NCBI RefSeq assembly: GCF_001648895.1
Contig: NZ_LXUF01000001.1
Span: 744,001-808,000, forward strand
DNA length: 64,000 bases
Direction: 5' to 3'
Origin: Methylovorus sp. MM2
Lineage (GTDB): Bacteria; Pseudomonadota; Gammaproteobacteria; Burkholderiales; Methylophilaceae
Shown: piece by piece, positions 28,536 through 37,732 of the stretch
Layout of the letters: the number at the start of each line of letters is the position of its first letter
Numbering within the stretch: the stretch's first letter is position 1
The notes under the pieces: generated by a model
Database searches by the model: none
The model's input: the letters and a program-made list of their open reading frames with translations, nothing else
What the model was told of the DNA's origin: nothing
Position numbers and translations under genes: made by a program

Positions 28536-28560
28536 GTAACTTCCATAATGATAGTTACAT
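28536..28560 (-). promoter_or_regulatory. Putative HxlR-family operator upstream of the RND-MATE operon
   Basis: A 25-bp element, part of the palindrome AATGTAACT-N11-AGTTACATT (28533-28561). It matches the element at 29176-29200 upstream of the hxlR-like gene at 19 of 25 positions, including the core ATGATAGT. It lies 22 bp before the adaptor start. Confidence 0.7.
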
Positions 28561-28604
28561 TGTTTATGTAATGCAAATTATATTATTTGATTATTTTTAA
28601 AAAG

Positions 28605-28630
28605 ATAAAAAAACCCGCATAAGTGCGGGT
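28605..28630 (-). terminator. Rho-independent terminator of the HxlR-type regulator
   Basis: Read on the minus strand: stem ACCCGCA / TGCGGGT (7 bp, 4-base loop) followed by a T-run. It lies 28 bp after the regulator's stop and separates it from the efflux operon. Confidence 0.88.
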
Positions 28631-28657
28631 TGTAGAGGAAAGCGCTTAGCGCTGTTG

Positions 28658-29164
28658 TTAGGAGCGAATAGGTATATGGGGTAAACCTAGTGACGCGTAA
28701 TGGTTGATCTTTCCTGAGGAGGAAGCTGGTCCTGCGCAGAAAAGAATCTCATCTGCATTTAACTCACGTCCCGTATGCTTATCAATTAGTACTGGAGTGA
28801 TCTGATGTTTGGTTTTTGCATCGACAAGCAACGTATCAATGCCATGAGGGGAGTAATGTTTATTACCCCATGCCATTAATGTAGCCAAGATCGGAAAGAA
28901 CTCCCGCCCTTTATCACTAAGGATGTATTCATCCCGTGGAGGGTGCTCGCTATAACGTTGTTTGGTGAGTAACCCGGCTTCTACAAGACCATTTAATCTT
29001 CTTGTCAGTGTATTCGGGGTAATCCCCAAGCTTTTGATGAAGCCATCAAAACGTTTGATGCCGTGCATCGCGTCACGAATGATCAGGATATTCCACCATT
29101 CACCTACATGCTCAAGACTCCTTGCTACGCTGCATGACATTTGGTCGAAGCTTTTGGTTTCCAT
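28658..29164 (-). CDS. HxlR family winged-helix transcriptional regulator
   Basis: A 168-residue regulator. The HxlR domain covers about residues 10-105: SCSVARSLEHVGEWWNILII, the recognition region FDGFIKSLGITPNTLTRRLNGL and the wing ending DEYILSDKGREFFPIL. Cys11 sits at the position used for thiol sensing in some HxlR proteins (YodB, QorR), so redox or electrophile sensing is possible but unproven. The C-terminal 60 residues, with a second Cys (EILFCAGPASSSGK), form an extension seen in proteobacterial members. Near-identical operator-like sites upstream of itself and of the efflux operon point to autoregulation and control of the pump. Confidence 0.92.
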   Translation of the reverse strand: METKSFDQMSCSVARSLEHVGEWWNILIIRDAMHGIKRFDGFIKSLGITPNTLTRRLNGLVEAGLLTKQRYSEHPPRDEYILSDKGREFFPILATLMAWGNKHYSPHGIDTLLVDAKTKHQITPVLIDKHTGRELNADEILFCAGPASSSGKINHYASLGLPHIPIRS

Positions 29165-29175
29165 TATTTACCCCA

Positions 29176-29200
29176 GTTACTCCTATGATGATAGTAATAT
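29176..29200 (-). promoter_or_regulatory. Putative HxlR-family autoregulatory operator
   Basis: A 25-bp element with GTTACT...AGTAAT arms, 12 bp upstream of the regulator ATG, matching 28536-28560 at 19 of 25 positions. It is further bracketed by TACCCCA/TGGGGTA inverted arms. Confidence 0.7.
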
Positions 29201-29326
29201 GGGGTATATGGTTTATCAAATCAAGTTTTTATTGCCGTGGAATGAATCGTGATTTGAATCTAGAAGCAGGGCAAGCCATGCTAGATTTGTCCTATAGCTT
29301 TAGTTTTCCTGACGCAACTTTTGGCA

Positions 29327-29662
29327 TCAGCCTTCTTTTGCCAAGTTGATCGAGTAGCGTGGAATCTCCACAACAACATCTTCATCGTTTACGATTGCCT
29401 GACAAGATAGTCTTGAAGTTGGTTTTAAACCCCATGCCTGATCGAGTAAATCTTCTTCGTTCTCTTCGATTGGGTTCAGCGATTTAAAGCCTTCATGAAT
29501 AATCACATGGCAAGTCGTGCAAGCGCAAACACGATCACAGGCATGTTCGATCTCCACGTGATTTTTCAGTAGTATCTCGCAAATAGACCTGCCAGGCGTT
29601 GCTTCGATAGTAGCGCCTTCTGGGCATAGTTCTGGGTGAGGTAATACTTTGATTTTAGGCAT
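29327..29662 (-). CDS. fdx: ISC-system [2Fe-2S] ferredoxin
   Basis: A 111-residue adrenodoxin-type [2Fe-2S] ferredoxin that donates electrons during Fe-S cluster assembly. The cluster loop HACDRVCACTTCHV supplies three Cys (C-x5-C-x2-C) and the fourth is in SRLSCQAIV. PHPELCPEGATIEATPG at the N-terminus is typical of isc Fdx. It is the last gene of the isc operon, 15 bp after hscA. No iscX follows. Confidence 0.97.
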   Translation of the reverse strand: MPKIKVLPHPELCPEGATIEATPGRSICEILLKNHVEIEHACDRVCACTTCHVIIHEGFKSLNPIEENEEDLLDQAWGLKPTSRLSCQAIVNDEDVVVEIPRYSINLAKEG

Positions 29663-29677
29663 ATCGGTATTTTGGTA

Positions 29678-31546
29678 TTAAATCTCTAGATTATTCAGGT
29701 CTTTTCCTGCGAATGCCTGCTTGATCGAGGCATCCATCCGTTTTGCAGCAAAGTCTTCAGTCGCATGGTTCAATGCTTCGACTGCTTTTACGATTTCATC
29801 GGCATTTTCGCCAGTGGCTGTTTCTTTTAGCGCCTCAACTTTTTGAACGATAGTGGCCTGCTCGCTTTTGCTCAATAGTGCGCTGCTGTCTTTTTCCAAT
29901 GCTGACTCAATCGCTTCAATTAATCGCTTCGCATCGACTTGGGCTTCGCGCAATGCGCGTGCTTGTTTATCCGCTTCCGCGGCCGAGAAGCTACTGCGAA
30001 GCATGGTCATGATCTCATCCTCACCTAAACCATAAGACGGTTTGACGACGATATTCGATTCCACACCACTGCCTTGCTCACGTGCAGTAACAGAAAGCAG
30101 GCCATCGGCATCAACCTGAAAGGTGACGCGGATACGGGCAGCCCCTGCAGCCATGGGCGGAATGCCACGCAGCTCGAATCTTGCCAGTGAACGACAGTCG
30201 GTGACCAGTTCACGTTCACCTTGTAGGACATGAATGCTCATGGCGGTCTGACCATCTTTAAAGGTGGTGAAATCCTGTGCGCGGGCAACTGGTAATGTGG
30301 AATTTCGCGGTATGACTTTCTCTACCAAGCCACCCATGGTTTCCAGCCCAAGCGATAGTGGGATAACGTCAAGGAGGAGTAGATCTTCATCACTACGATT
30401 ACCAACTAAGGCATTTGCTTGTATTGCGGCCCCCAGTGCCACCACTTTATCTGGATCAAGATTAGTTAATGGTGTTTGCTTAAAGTAGTCAGCTACGGCT
30501 TGTTGAATTTGTGGCATGCGCGTCGCGCCGCCTACCATGACGACACCATTGACATCTTCTATCGTCAACTCCGCATCGCGTAATGCTTTACGTGTTGGGG
30601 TAAGGGTTTTAGTAACCAGCGATTGAGATGCTTCAATGAATTCAGCGGCTGAGAGTGTCAGGTCAATCGCTTGGGTGTTGCTTAAGGTGGTCTCAATCCT
30701 GACACTGTTTGCGGATGTCAGCTTTTCTTTCGCTTCACGCGCTTTGGTTAACAGTAGTCGTGTATCTTCTGCGCTTAAAGTGTTGTTGGGTGACTGGTCT
30801 AACATCCAATTGAAGATGACTCGGTCAAAATCATCCCCACCTAATGCTGAATCGCCATTGGTGGCTAACACTTCAAATACGCCTTTTGACAGTCGCAATA
30901 TTGAGATATCGAATGTGCCGCCACCCAAGTCATAGATCACGTACACGCCTTCTGAGGCGTTATCTAGCCCATAGGCAACAGCTGCTGCCGTTGGCTCATT
31001 GAGCAGGCGTAGCACATTGAGCCCGGCGACGCGTGCAGCATCTTTAGTGGCTTGGCGTTGTGCGTCATCAAAGTAGGCAGGCACTGTAATGACGGCACCC
31101 AGTAATTCGCCACCCAGTGATACTTCTGCGCGCACTTTAAGTGCTTTCAATATCTCGGCAGATATTTCTACAGGGTTTTTGATGCCAGCACGTGTTTCAA
31201 TCTGAAGCATGCCCGGTGTATCAACAAAGCTGTAGGGTAGTTGGGAAGTATCAGTGACATCTTCAATTCCCCGTCCCATAAAGCGTTTGACAGATACGAT
31301 GGTGTTTTGGGCATCAGAGGACTGTTGCGCTTGTGCCGCATAACCAACCTCTATATTACTTTCACTTGCATAGCGCACTACAGACGGCAGCAGTGAGCGC
31401 CCTTCGGCATCTGGCAACACAGTGCTGAGTCCACTACGTACCGTAGCAACCAATGAATTGGTCGTGCCCAAATCAATGCCCACTGCAAGCTTATGCTCAT
31501 GTGGTGCGGCACTCATGCCTGGTTCAGCGATCTGTAATAGTGCCAT
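29678..31546 (-). CDS. hscA: Fe-S assembly Hsp70 chaperone HscA
   Basis: A 622-residue specialised Hsp70 that, with HscB, drives cluster transfer from IscU by binding its LPPVK motif. The nucleotide-binding domain begins [15 protein letters not shown] and has [27 protein letters not shown] and [13 protein letters not shown]; the substrate domain contains [14 protein letters not shown]. The length matches HscA rather than DnaK (~640). It lies 48 bp after hscB, across a perfect 9-bp inverted repeat, and 15 bp before fdx. Confidence 0.98.
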   Translation of the reverse strand: MALLQIAEPGMSAAPHEHKLAVGIDLGTTNSLVATVRSGLSTVLPDAEGRSLLPSVVRYASESNIEVGYAAQAQQSSDAQNTIVSVKRFMGRGIEDVTDTSQLPYSFVDTPGMLQIETRAGIKNPVEISAEILKALKVRAEVSLGGELLGAVITVPAYFDDAQRQATKDAARVAGLNVLRLLNEPTAAAVAYGLDNASEGVYVIYDLGGGTFDISILRLSKGVFEVLATNGDSALGGDDFDRVIFNWMLDQSPNNTLSAEDTRLLLTKAREAKEKLTSANSVRIETTLSNTQAIDLTLSAAEFIEASQSLVTKTLTPTRKALRDAELTIEDVNGVVMVGGATRMPQIQQAVADYFKQTPLTNLDPDKVVALGAAIQANALVGNRSDEDLLLLDVIPLSLGLETMGGLVEKVIPRNSTLPVARAQDFTTFKDGQTAMSIHVLQGERELVTDCRSLARFELRGIPPMAAGAARIRVTFQVDADGLLSVTAREQGSGVESNIVVKPSYGLGEDEIMTMLRSSFSAAEADKQARALREAQVDAKRLIEAIESALEKDSSALLSKSEQATIVQKVEALKETATGENADEIVKAVEALNHATEDFAAKRMDASIKQAFAGKDLNNLEI

Positions 31547-31571
31547 CTAGTTATCCAGCTTCGTTTTTCTC

Positions 31572-31596
31572 AAGATCATTCAATTTTAATGATCTT
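31572..31596 (-). repeat. Inverted repeat at the hscB/hscA junction
   Basis: AAGATCATT-N7-AATGATCTT, a perfect 9-bp stem overlapping the hscB stop codon. An RNA hairpin here could stabilise or process the isc mRNA. It lacks a GC stem, so it is a poor terminator. Confidence 0.55.
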
Positions 31597-32119
31597 AATT
31601 GTCTTCAAGTTTTTCTATTGATCGGGCGATATCTTCACGCACCTTATCAATAAAATTAAGTTTTCGTACGGCCTCGGCAGCGATCGCAAAGTTCTTATCT
31701 TCATCTAGTGCAACGCTAAGCGTTTGTTGAAGCAAAGAAGCTTCTTGCTTCATGTCACCTAATAAACTATCTAGCGCTGTAATGTCGCCTGCTGATCTGG
31801 CATCATCTATCGCTTCGCGCCATTCCATCTGCAACATAAGGAACTCTGTCGGCATGGACGTATTACTTTCTTCTTCAGTGTCGATGCCTTCTAATTGCAG
31901 TAGATAACGGCCGCGTGACGTTGGATTTTTTAGTGTCTGGTAAGCTTCATTCGCTGATGTCGCTAATTGCATCGACTGCAAACGCTCTGCTGGTGGAGCT
32001 GAGACAAAACGGTCAGGATGTACTTCACTTTGTATCTTGCGAAAATTCTTTTCCAGTAAGGCAGCATCTATTGCGAATTTTGCTGGAAGATTCAGCAGCT
32101 CAAAGTGATTTTTTTGCAT
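31595..32119 (-). CDS. hscB: Fe-S assembly J-domain co-chaperone HscB
   Basis: A 174-residue co-chaperone that brings IscU to HscA. The N-terminal J domain carries HPD at residues 34-36 (SEVHPDRFVS) and the typical HFELLNLPAKFAID start. The C-terminal part is the three-helix IscU-binding domain (EFLMLQMEWREAIDDA, and a closing LNFIDKVREDIARSIEKL). It is 111 bp downstream of iscA, the widest internal gap in the operon. Confidence 0.97.
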   Translation of the reverse strand: MQKNHFELLNLPAKFAIDAALLEKNFRKIQSEVHPDRFVSAPPAERLQSMQLATSANEAYQTLKNPTSRGRYLLQLEGIDTEEESNTSMPTEFLMLQMEWREAIDDARSAGDITALDSLLGDMKQEASLLQQTLSVALDEDKNFAIAAEAVRKLNFIDKVREDIARSIEKLEDN

Positions 32120-32230
32120 AGCTTGCAGTTATATTCAGGTCAGAGTGTCGTACAGGATGAGGCGTAGCGATGAGCCTAAATGCGCTAAATAGACATCTGC
32201 TTAGCGACCAATGACCACTAAACGTGTTGT

Positions 32231-32554
32231 TTAGACAGTAAAGCTCTCACCGCAACCGCACTCATCTTTCACGTTCGGGTTATTGAACTTGAAACCTTCG
32301 TTCAAACCCTCTTTTGTGAAGTCCAGTTCGGTACCATCGATGTAGGCCAAGCTCTTGGGGTCAACGATCACTTTTACCCCAAAGCTATCGAATGCCATAT
32401 CTTCAGGGTGCATCTCATCCACGAACTCTAGCGTATATGCCATGCCTGAACAGCCTGTGGTTTTAACGCCCAAGCGAAGGCCTATGCCTTTGCCACGGTT
32501 GGCTAGGAATTTCTCTACACGATGAGCAGCAGTTTGGGTCAGAGTGATCGCCAC
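32231..32554 (-). CDS. iscA: A-type Fe-S carrier protein IscA
   Basis: A 107-residue A-type carrier that takes clusters from IscU to target apoproteins. The three ligand cysteines are at 35 (TTGCSGMAY), 99 and 101 (DECGCGESF). Length and sequence fit IscA rather than ErpA. It starts 8 bp after iscU. Confidence 0.96.
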   Translation of the reverse strand: MAITLTQTAAHRVEKFLANRGKGIGLRLGVKTTGCSGMAYTLEFVDEMHPEDMAFDSFGVKVIVDPKSLAYIDGTELDFTKEGLNEGFKFNNPNVKDECGCGESFTV

Positions 32555-32562
32555 GTTCTACC

Positions 32563-32961
32563 TCATGCAACTTCGCTGGCAACAGTCTGCTTGGACTTTA
32601 AATCGGCTACAGCAGCACGAATCGCATCTTCTGCTAACACAGAGCAATGGATTTTCACTGGAGGCAATGCAAGTTCCTGCGCGATGTCAGAATTCTTGAT
32701 CTCCATGACTTGATCAAGCGTCTTGCCCTTGATCCATTCAGTCACTAAAGAGCTAGACGCAATCGCAGAACCACAACCATAGGTTTTAAATTTTGCATCT
32801 TCGATAATGCCGTCATCATTCACCTTGATTTGCAACTTCATCACATCGCCGCAGGCTGGGGCACCGACCATGCCAGTACCTACCTGAGGGTCATTCTTGT
32901 CCAGCGCGCCCACGTTACGTGGGTTTTCATAGTGGTCTAATACTTTATCTGAATAAGCCAT
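32563..32961 (-). CDS. iscU: Fe-S cluster assembly scaffold IscU
   Basis: A 132-residue scaffold on which [2Fe-2S] clusters are built. Ligand cysteines are at 37 (APACGDVMKL), 63 (YGCGSAIASS) and 106 (KIHCSVLAED); the conserved Asp is at 39, and the HscA-recognition motif LPPVK is at 99-103. Full length and canonical. It lies 88 bp after iscS with a clean Shine-Dalgarno (AGGAGA). Confidence 0.98.
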   Translation of the reverse strand: MAYSDKVLDHYENPRNVGALDKNDPQVGTGMVGAPACGDVMKLQIKVNDDGIIEDAKFKTYGCGSAIASSSLVTEWIKGKTLDQVMEIKNSDIAQELALPPVKIHCSVLAEDAIRAAVADLKSKQTVASEVA

Positions 32962-33049
32962 TTTTTATTCTCCTAAATCCTAATCGCATTCATCACGAAT
33001 GCCTTGCAGTCTATATTGGCAAAATAGCCTGATAGACTAATGAACAGCG

Positions 33050-34264
33050 TTAATGGGCTGCCCATTCAACTTTGCTGATATCTACGCCATCCAAGTGCAT
33101 TTCCCATAATGGAGAAAGCTCGCGTAGCTTACCGATCTTGCTCTTCATCAATTCGATGGTGTAATCGACATCTTCCTCGGTCGTAAAACGGCCAATAGAG
33201 AAGCGAATCGAACTATGCGCCAACTCATCTGAACGGCCAATCGCGCGTAATACGTATGAAGGTTCCAAACTAGCTGAAGTACAAGCTGAACCGCTTGATA
33301 CGGCGATATCCTTGACCGCCATGATCAATGATTCACCTTCAACATAATTAAAGCTAATGTTGAGGTTATGCGGTACGCGATTTTTCAGGTCGCCATTCAC
33401 ATAGGTCTCATCGATCTCTTGTAAACCGGCGAGCAATCTATCACGCAAACGACGGATGCGGGCATTTTCCAGATCCATTTCTTCACGTGCGATACGGAAT
33501 GCTTCACCCATACCCACGATTTGATGCGTCGCTAGTGTACCAGAGCGCAAGCCACGTTCGTGACCACCACCATGCATCTGTGCTTCCAAACGCACGCGTG
33601 GTTTGCGGCGTACATATAAAGCACCAACGCCTTTAGGGCCGTATGTTTTATGGGCTGAGAAGCTCATCAAATCGACCGGAAGCTTTTCCAAGTCGATATG
33701 TACTTTACCTGTTGCCTGTGCGGCATCTACATGGAAGATCACGCCATTCTCACGACAGATATTGCCGATAGTTTCTATATCCTGAATCACGCCGATCTCG
33801 TTGTTCACTAGCATCACGGATGCCAGCACTGTATCCGGGCGAATGGCTGCGCGGAACTTATCTAAGCTCAACAAGCCATCAGCCTCTGGCGCTAGGTAGG
33901 TCGCTTCAAAGCCTTGGCGTTCCAACTCACGGAATGCATCGATGACGGCTTTATGCTCTGTTTGCATGGTGATGATGTGTTTGCCCTTATCTTGGTAAAA
34001 ATGGGCAGCACCTTTGATCGCCAAGTTGTTTGATTCAGTCGCACCAGATGTCCAGACGATTTCGCGCGGGTCTGCATGCACTAGTTTTGCGACTTCATCG
34101 CGCGCGTTTTCGACGGCTTTTTCCGCAGTCCAGCCGTAAGGGTGGCTACGTGAAGCAGCATTGCCGAAATCTTCGGTCAAGAAAGGGATCATCTTTGCCG
34201 CTACACGTTTATCAACCGGTGTAGTTGCAGAGTAATCCAAGTAAATTGGCATACGTGCTGTCAT
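33050..34264 (-). CDS. iscS: Cysteine desulfurase IscS
   Basis: A PLP enzyme of 404 residues that takes sulfur from cysteine for Fe-S clusters and tRNA thiolation. The ATG at 34264 ([18 protein letters not shown]) is chosen because GGAAG lies 7 bases upstream and it gives the E. coli IscS length; an upstream in-frame ATG at 34285 would overlap the previous gene. The PLP lysine is in [13 protein letters not shown], the catalytic Cys loop is [14 protein letters not shown], and the C-terminal IscU-binding tail ([18 protein letters not shown]) is canonical. The gene upstream is a second cysteine desulfurase. Confidence 0.97.
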   Translation of the reverse strand: MTARMPIYLDYSATTPVDKRVAAKMIPFLTEDFGNAASRSHPYGWTAEKAVENARDEVAKLVHADPREIVWTSGATESNNLAIKGAAHFYQDKGKHIITMQTEHKAVIDAFRELERQGFEATYLAPEADGLLSLDKFRAAIRPDTVLASVMLVNNEIGVIQDIETIGNICRENGVIFHVDAAQATGKVHIDLEKLPVDLMSFSAHKTYGPKGVGALYVRRKPRVRLEAQMHGGGHERGLRSGTLATHQIVGMGEAFRIAREEMDLENARIRRLRDRLLAGLQEIDETYVNGDLKNRVPHNLNISFNYVEGESLIMAVKDIAVSSGSACTSASLEPSYVLRAIGRSDELAHSSIRFSIGRFTTEEDVDYTIELMKSKIGKLRELSPLWEMHLDGVDISKVEWAAH

Positions 34265-34274
34265 CTTAACTTCC

Positions 34275-35441
34275 TTAAACTGCAATCGCAGTTAATCTTC
34301 TTAATCGTGATAACTCGCCTTCAAGAACGAGTAAAAATGCTTCTATCTGTGCTGCGGTGTTCACGTTCGATAAACTGACCCGTATCGCACCGCGCGCTAA
34401 ATCTTCATCAACCCCCATTGCCATCAATACGTGGCTGGGTTCTGTGCTATCGCTTGAGCATGCTGAGCCACTTGCCACAGCAAATCCTTTGCGATCCAGT
34501 GCCATGACCAATGTCTCACCCTCAATACCTTCAAAGGCAAAGAAGCTGGTGTTCGCCAAACGGTCAGCACCATGACCGAAAATCACGGCGCCTAGTTTTA
34601 CCAGCCCTTTTTCTAGCTGGTCTCGCAGTTGTCTTACGCTACCGATGCGTTGAATCAGCTCGCGGCTGATTAACTCACATGCTGCGCCAAAACCGACAAT
34701 CGCGGCGACATTCTCGCTACCACTGCGTAAACCTCTTTCTTGCCCACCGCCCAAAAGCAATGGCTGTATATCAACGCGCTTATCAAGAATTAAGGCGCCA
34801 GCACCTTGTGGGCCACTGATCTTGTGCGACGAAAGACTCATGGCATGTACATTTAATTCTGCAAAATCCACTTTCATCTTACCTAGTGCTTGTACTGCAT
34901 CTGTGTGCACGAAAGCATGCTGTTTTCGTGCTATCTCTGCGATAGAGGCAAGGTCTTGAATCGCACCTGTTTCGTTATTTGCCAGCATGACTGAGATCAG
35001 CCCAATGCTTTTATCGTCATTACCTGAACTCAATAAATCCTGCAGTGCATCAATAGTAATCTTGCCTTGCGTATCAGCAGCAATCGATTCGATGACCACG
35101 CCATGCGCTTTCATCGATTGCGCCGCGCGGGTAATTGCAGGGTGTTCGATTGCGCTTACTGCTATCTTCTCAAACCCGTTTTTTGCCGTGATGCCACAAA
35201 TCGCAAGATTATCTGCTTCAGTGCCACTACCCGTGAAAATTACTTGAGAAGGGTGGGCGCCTGTTGCATCTGCTACTTGTTCGCGAGCACGCTCAATAGC
35301 TTGTCTGGATGATCTGCCAAAAATATGGCGGCTTGTTGCATTGCCAGACTGAGCAGACAAATATGGCAACATGGTTTCAAGCACACGCTGATCGAGTGCT
35401 GTTGTACCATTGTTATCAAAGTATATTGCCTGCGTATCCAT
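34275..35441 (-). CDS. Second cysteine desulfurase (IscS/NifS family) in the isc operon
   Basis: A 388-residue class V aminotransferase-fold PLP enzyme between iscR and iscS, 13 bp after iscR. It starts [14 protein letters not shown]; the PLP lysine is in [15 protein letters not shown] and the catalytic loop [21 protein letters not shown] keeps the mobile Cys, so it looks active. It is clearly diverged from IscS and lacks the SPLWEM...EW tail that contacts IscU, and is closer to NifS-like proteins. It may supply sulfur elsewhere or act as a conditional paralogue. Its place inside the IscR-controlled operon suggests it is co-regulated with cluster assembly. Confidence 0.92.
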   Translation of the reverse strand: MDTQAIYFDNNGTTALDQRVLETMLPYLSAQSGNATSRHIFGRSSRQAIERAREQVADATGAHPSQVIFTGSGTEADNLAICGITAKNGFEKIAVSAIEHPAITRAAQSMKAHGVVIESIAADTQGKITIDALQDLLSSGNDDKSIGLISVMLANNETGAIQDLASIAEIARKQHAFVHTDAVQALGKMKVDFAELNVHAMSLSSHKISGPQGAGALILDKRVDIQPLLLGGGQERGLRSGSENVAAIVGFGAACELISRELIQRIGSVRQLRDQLEKGLVKLGAVIFGHGADRLANTSFFAFEGIEGETLVMALDRKGFAVASGSACSSDSTEPSHVLMAMGVDEDLARGAIRVSLSNVNTAAQIEAFLLVLEGELSRLRRLTAIAV

Positions 35442-35454
35442 AAACCGTGGGCTC

Positions 35455-35937
35455 TTATGCAGTAAGTGCTACCGGCTGAATCTGTATGTCGCGGCTGTCT
35501 TTGCGTGAGGTTGGCAGCTTAATTTTGGTGCCTTCGATTTGAGAGGCAACCAAATCTGATAGTGATACGCCGGATAAATATTCCAGAATTCTTACATTCA
35601 AGCTAGACCATAGATCATGTGTCATGCATGCATGGCCGTCATGGCAGTTCTCGCGACCGCCACATTGCGTCGCATCAATTAACTCATCCACTGCGCTGAT
35701 AATCTCAGATACAGAAATCTCGGTGTGCTTCTTTGCGATACGATAGCCGCCACCTGGGCCGCGAACGCTCTTTACCAATCCACCGCGACGTAAGCGGCTG
35801 AATAGTTGTTCAAGGTAAGAGAGGGAGATAGCTTGGCGGTCGCTAATGTCAGCTAGGGTTACAGGTTTACCTGCCTCGTTTAATGCGAGGTCAAGCATTG
35901 CAGTGACAGCAAACCGGCCTTTTGTAGTTAATCGCAT
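35455..35937 (-). CDS. iscR: Fe-S cluster-responsive regulator IscR
   Basis: A 160-residue Rrf2-family winged-helix regulator. The HTH is near residues 28-60 ([20 protein letters not shown], then GPGGGY in the wing). Cluster ligands are Cys92, Cys98, Cys104 and His107 ([17 protein letters not shown]), as in E. coli IscR. As [2Fe-2S] holo-protein it represses its own operon. A strong type-1 site overlapping the promoter is present upstream at 36055-36079. Confidence 0.97.
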   Translation of the reverse strand: MRLTTKGRFAVTAMLDLALNEAGKPVTLADISDRQAISLSYLEQLFSRLRRGGLVKSVRGPGGGYRIAKKHTEISVSEIISAVDELIDATQCGGRENCHDGHACMTHDLWSSLNVRILEYLSGVSLSDLVASQIEGTKIKLPTSRKDSRDIQIQPVALTA

Positions 35938-36046
35938 TTATATGTTCCTAAAGTTATCTAGGGGTAAGTCTTGTGCAAATATATGATTTTTATATTTTTC
36001 TTGATTCGAGAAAATCACCATATTTTTACTAGATCTTGAGGCTCAA

Positions 36047-36079
36047 ATTTTATAATACCCTAACACTTTAGTCAACTAT
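36047..36079 (-). promoter_or_regulatory. iscR promoter with IscR type-1 binding site
   Basis: Minus strand: the IscR-like 25-bp site spans 36079 to 36055, with ATA/TAT ends, GTTGACT in the left half and GGG before the right end. It overlaps the -35 TTGACT (36075-36070). A 17-base spacer leads to the -10 TAAAAT (36052-36047). The right half-site deviates (GTTA instead of AGTC). Confidence 0.8.
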
Positions 36080-36092
36080 TATGCGGGAAGGT

Positions 36093-36842
36093 TCAGTCTA
36101 TATTCTTGAGCGAATTAACGTCGAACGCTTTGCCTACTTCTGCATCTGTTTCAACATCCGCACCAAGCTTCTCAAGCTGTTGCATGACTTCTTGCAATTG
36201 CTGGTCCTGCTTGGCTGCATGGTCGAGTAATGCATGAATAGCCTTGGTCATCGGGTCATTCATGTTGTCGCTCACTGCGTAAGCAGAAAAGCCTATCTTT
36301 TCAGCCATCTCTTCATGTCGTGGTGGCTTCTCTTGGTCCAGAATGCGGGCAGGAATACCGACTGCCGTCGCATTGGCGGGAACATCTTTTACCACTACAG
36401 CATTCGAGCCGATTTTGGCTTGACTACCTATGGTGATTGGGCCCAATACTTTTGCGCCAGCGCCGATGACAACACCCGCTTCTAATGTCGGATGGCGTTT
36501 GCCTTTATTCCATGACGTACCACCAAGCGTGACCCCATGGTAAAGCGTGCAATCATCACCGATAACTGCTGTTTCGCCGATGACGACACCCATGCCGTGG
36601 TCGATGAATACACGCCTGCCGATGGTCGCTCCCGGATGTATCTCAATGCCTGTCAGCCAGCGCGCAATATGCGAGCTGAATCTTGCTAACCAGTAAAAAC
36701 GTTGTTTCCATATCCAGTGAGAAACACGGTGCATGAGCAGGGCATGTACGCCAGGGTAGGTCGTAATTATTTCCCAGCGTGTGCGTGCTGCCGGGTCACG
36801 TTCGAAGACGACCGAGATGTCTTCTTTAATCTGCTTGAACAT
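36093..36842 (-). CDS. cysE: Serine O-acetyltransferase
   Basis: A 249-residue enzyme making O-acetylserine for cysteine synthesis. The N-terminal helical domain ([20 protein letters not shown]) precedes a left-handed beta-helix of hexapeptide repeats ([35 protein letters not shown]). The catalytic His of IDHGMG and the HPT loop are present. I start at the ATG at 36842, matching other CysE N-termini; in-frame starts at 36851 (ATG) and 36887 (TTG) exist. The C-terminal ~60 residues are longer than in E. coli. It follows trmJ by about 57 bp and precedes iscR, keeping cysteine supply next to Fe-S assembly. Confidence 0.95.
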   Translation of the reverse strand: MFKQIKEDISVVFERDPAARTRWEIITTYPGVHALLMHRVSHWIWKQRFYWLARFSSHIARWLTGIEIHPGATIGRRVFIDHGMGVVIGETAVIGDDCTLYHGVTLGGTSWNKGKRHPTLEAGVVIGAGAKVLGPITIGSQAKIGSNAVVVKDVPANATAVGIPARILDQEKPPRHEEMAEKIGFSAYAVSDNMNDPMTKAIHALLDHAAKQDQQLQEVMQQLEKLGADVETDAEVGKAFDVNSLKNID

Positions 36843-36899
36843 AATCAAATCCATTCTATTGGGTGAATCGCGTTGTCGCGTCTTCAAATGCCATTTTTA

Positions 36900-37649
36900 T
36901 TACTTATTTTCTGGTGGGCGTGGGTGCTGCGTTAGTGTAAGGATTCCACGTAAAATATTCACTTCTTCTTTTTCAAGCTTGGTGCGTGCATACATACGAC
37001 GAATGCGCTGCATCAATCTTTTTGGTTCTGCCGGGTTAAGAAAGCCGATCTTCACCAAGGTTTCTTCAAGATGTCGATAAAGGCCTTCTGTGTCATCGCT
37101 TGTTGCTAATGGCATTGGTGCTGCAGCGATGGTAGATGCTGCATCTTGTAACGATGCCATTCTTAATTCATAGCAAACGACTTGTACTGCGGCGGCAAGG
37201 TTGAGCGAGCTGAAATCAGGGTTGGTCGGGATCATCGCTAGCAATTGGCATAGATCCAGCTCCGCGTTGGAAAGCCCACTCATCTCTGTGCCGAATACCA
37301 GCGCTACTTTTTGGTCTTGTGCGATATTCCATGCACGGTTTGCCGCTTCATGTATCTGCACCAGTTCGTGTGAAAGCTGCCTTTTACGTGCGCTTAAACC
37401 AATCACTAAAGTACAGCCTGTCAAAGCTTCTTCAAGTGAGTTGAATATCTGGGCGTTTTCCAATAAATCAACTGCGCCGCACGCGAGGGCGTTGGCTTCA
37501 TCATGCGGAAATTTCTCAGGCGCTACCAAGCATAGCTGTGAGATGCCCATGGTTTTCATGGCACGTGCCGCTGAGCCAATATTCCCAGGGTGGCTGGGTT
37601 GGCATAGCACGATGCGGATATTATTAAGTGATTCTGATTTGGAAGTCAT
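36900..37649 (-). CDS. trmJ: tRNA (cytidine/uridine-32-2'-O)-methyltransferase TrmJ
   Basis: A 249-residue SPOUT-class methyltransferase that modifies position 32 of the tRNA anticodon loop. The three SpoU motifs are visible: PSHPGNIGSAARAMKTMG (motif 1), VALVFGTEMSGLSN (motif 2) and IPTNPDFSSLNLAAAVQVVCYE (motif 3, trefoil knot and SAM site). The C-terminal ~80 residues form the TrmJ-specific extension. It is divergent from suhB and upstream of cysE, an order widely kept in proteobacteria. Confidence 0.96.
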   Translation of the reverse strand: MTSKSESLNNIRIVLCQPSHPGNIGSAARAMKTMGISQLCLVAPEKFPHDEANALACGAVDLLENAQIFNSLEEALTGCTLVIGLSARKRQLSHELVQIHEAANRAWNIAQDQKVALVFGTEMSGLSNAELDLCQLLAMIPTNPDFSSLNLAAAVQVVCYELRMASLQDAASTIAAAPMPLATSDDTEGLYRHLEETLVKIGFLNPAEPKRLMQRIRRMYARTKLEKEEVNILRGILTLTQHPRPPENK

Positions 37650-37732
37650 GGCATAAAGCTTTAAAATAGCATTTTAACAGTTCTTTAAAAGTGCTTCCTG
37701 TTTAATCGGACAGGAGCCGACACGGAAAATCT

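Noticed and set aside
37201-37656. Open frame of 151 codons on the plus strand
   Set aside because: Antisense to trmJ; composition is Ser/Ala-biased as expected for a shadow frame.
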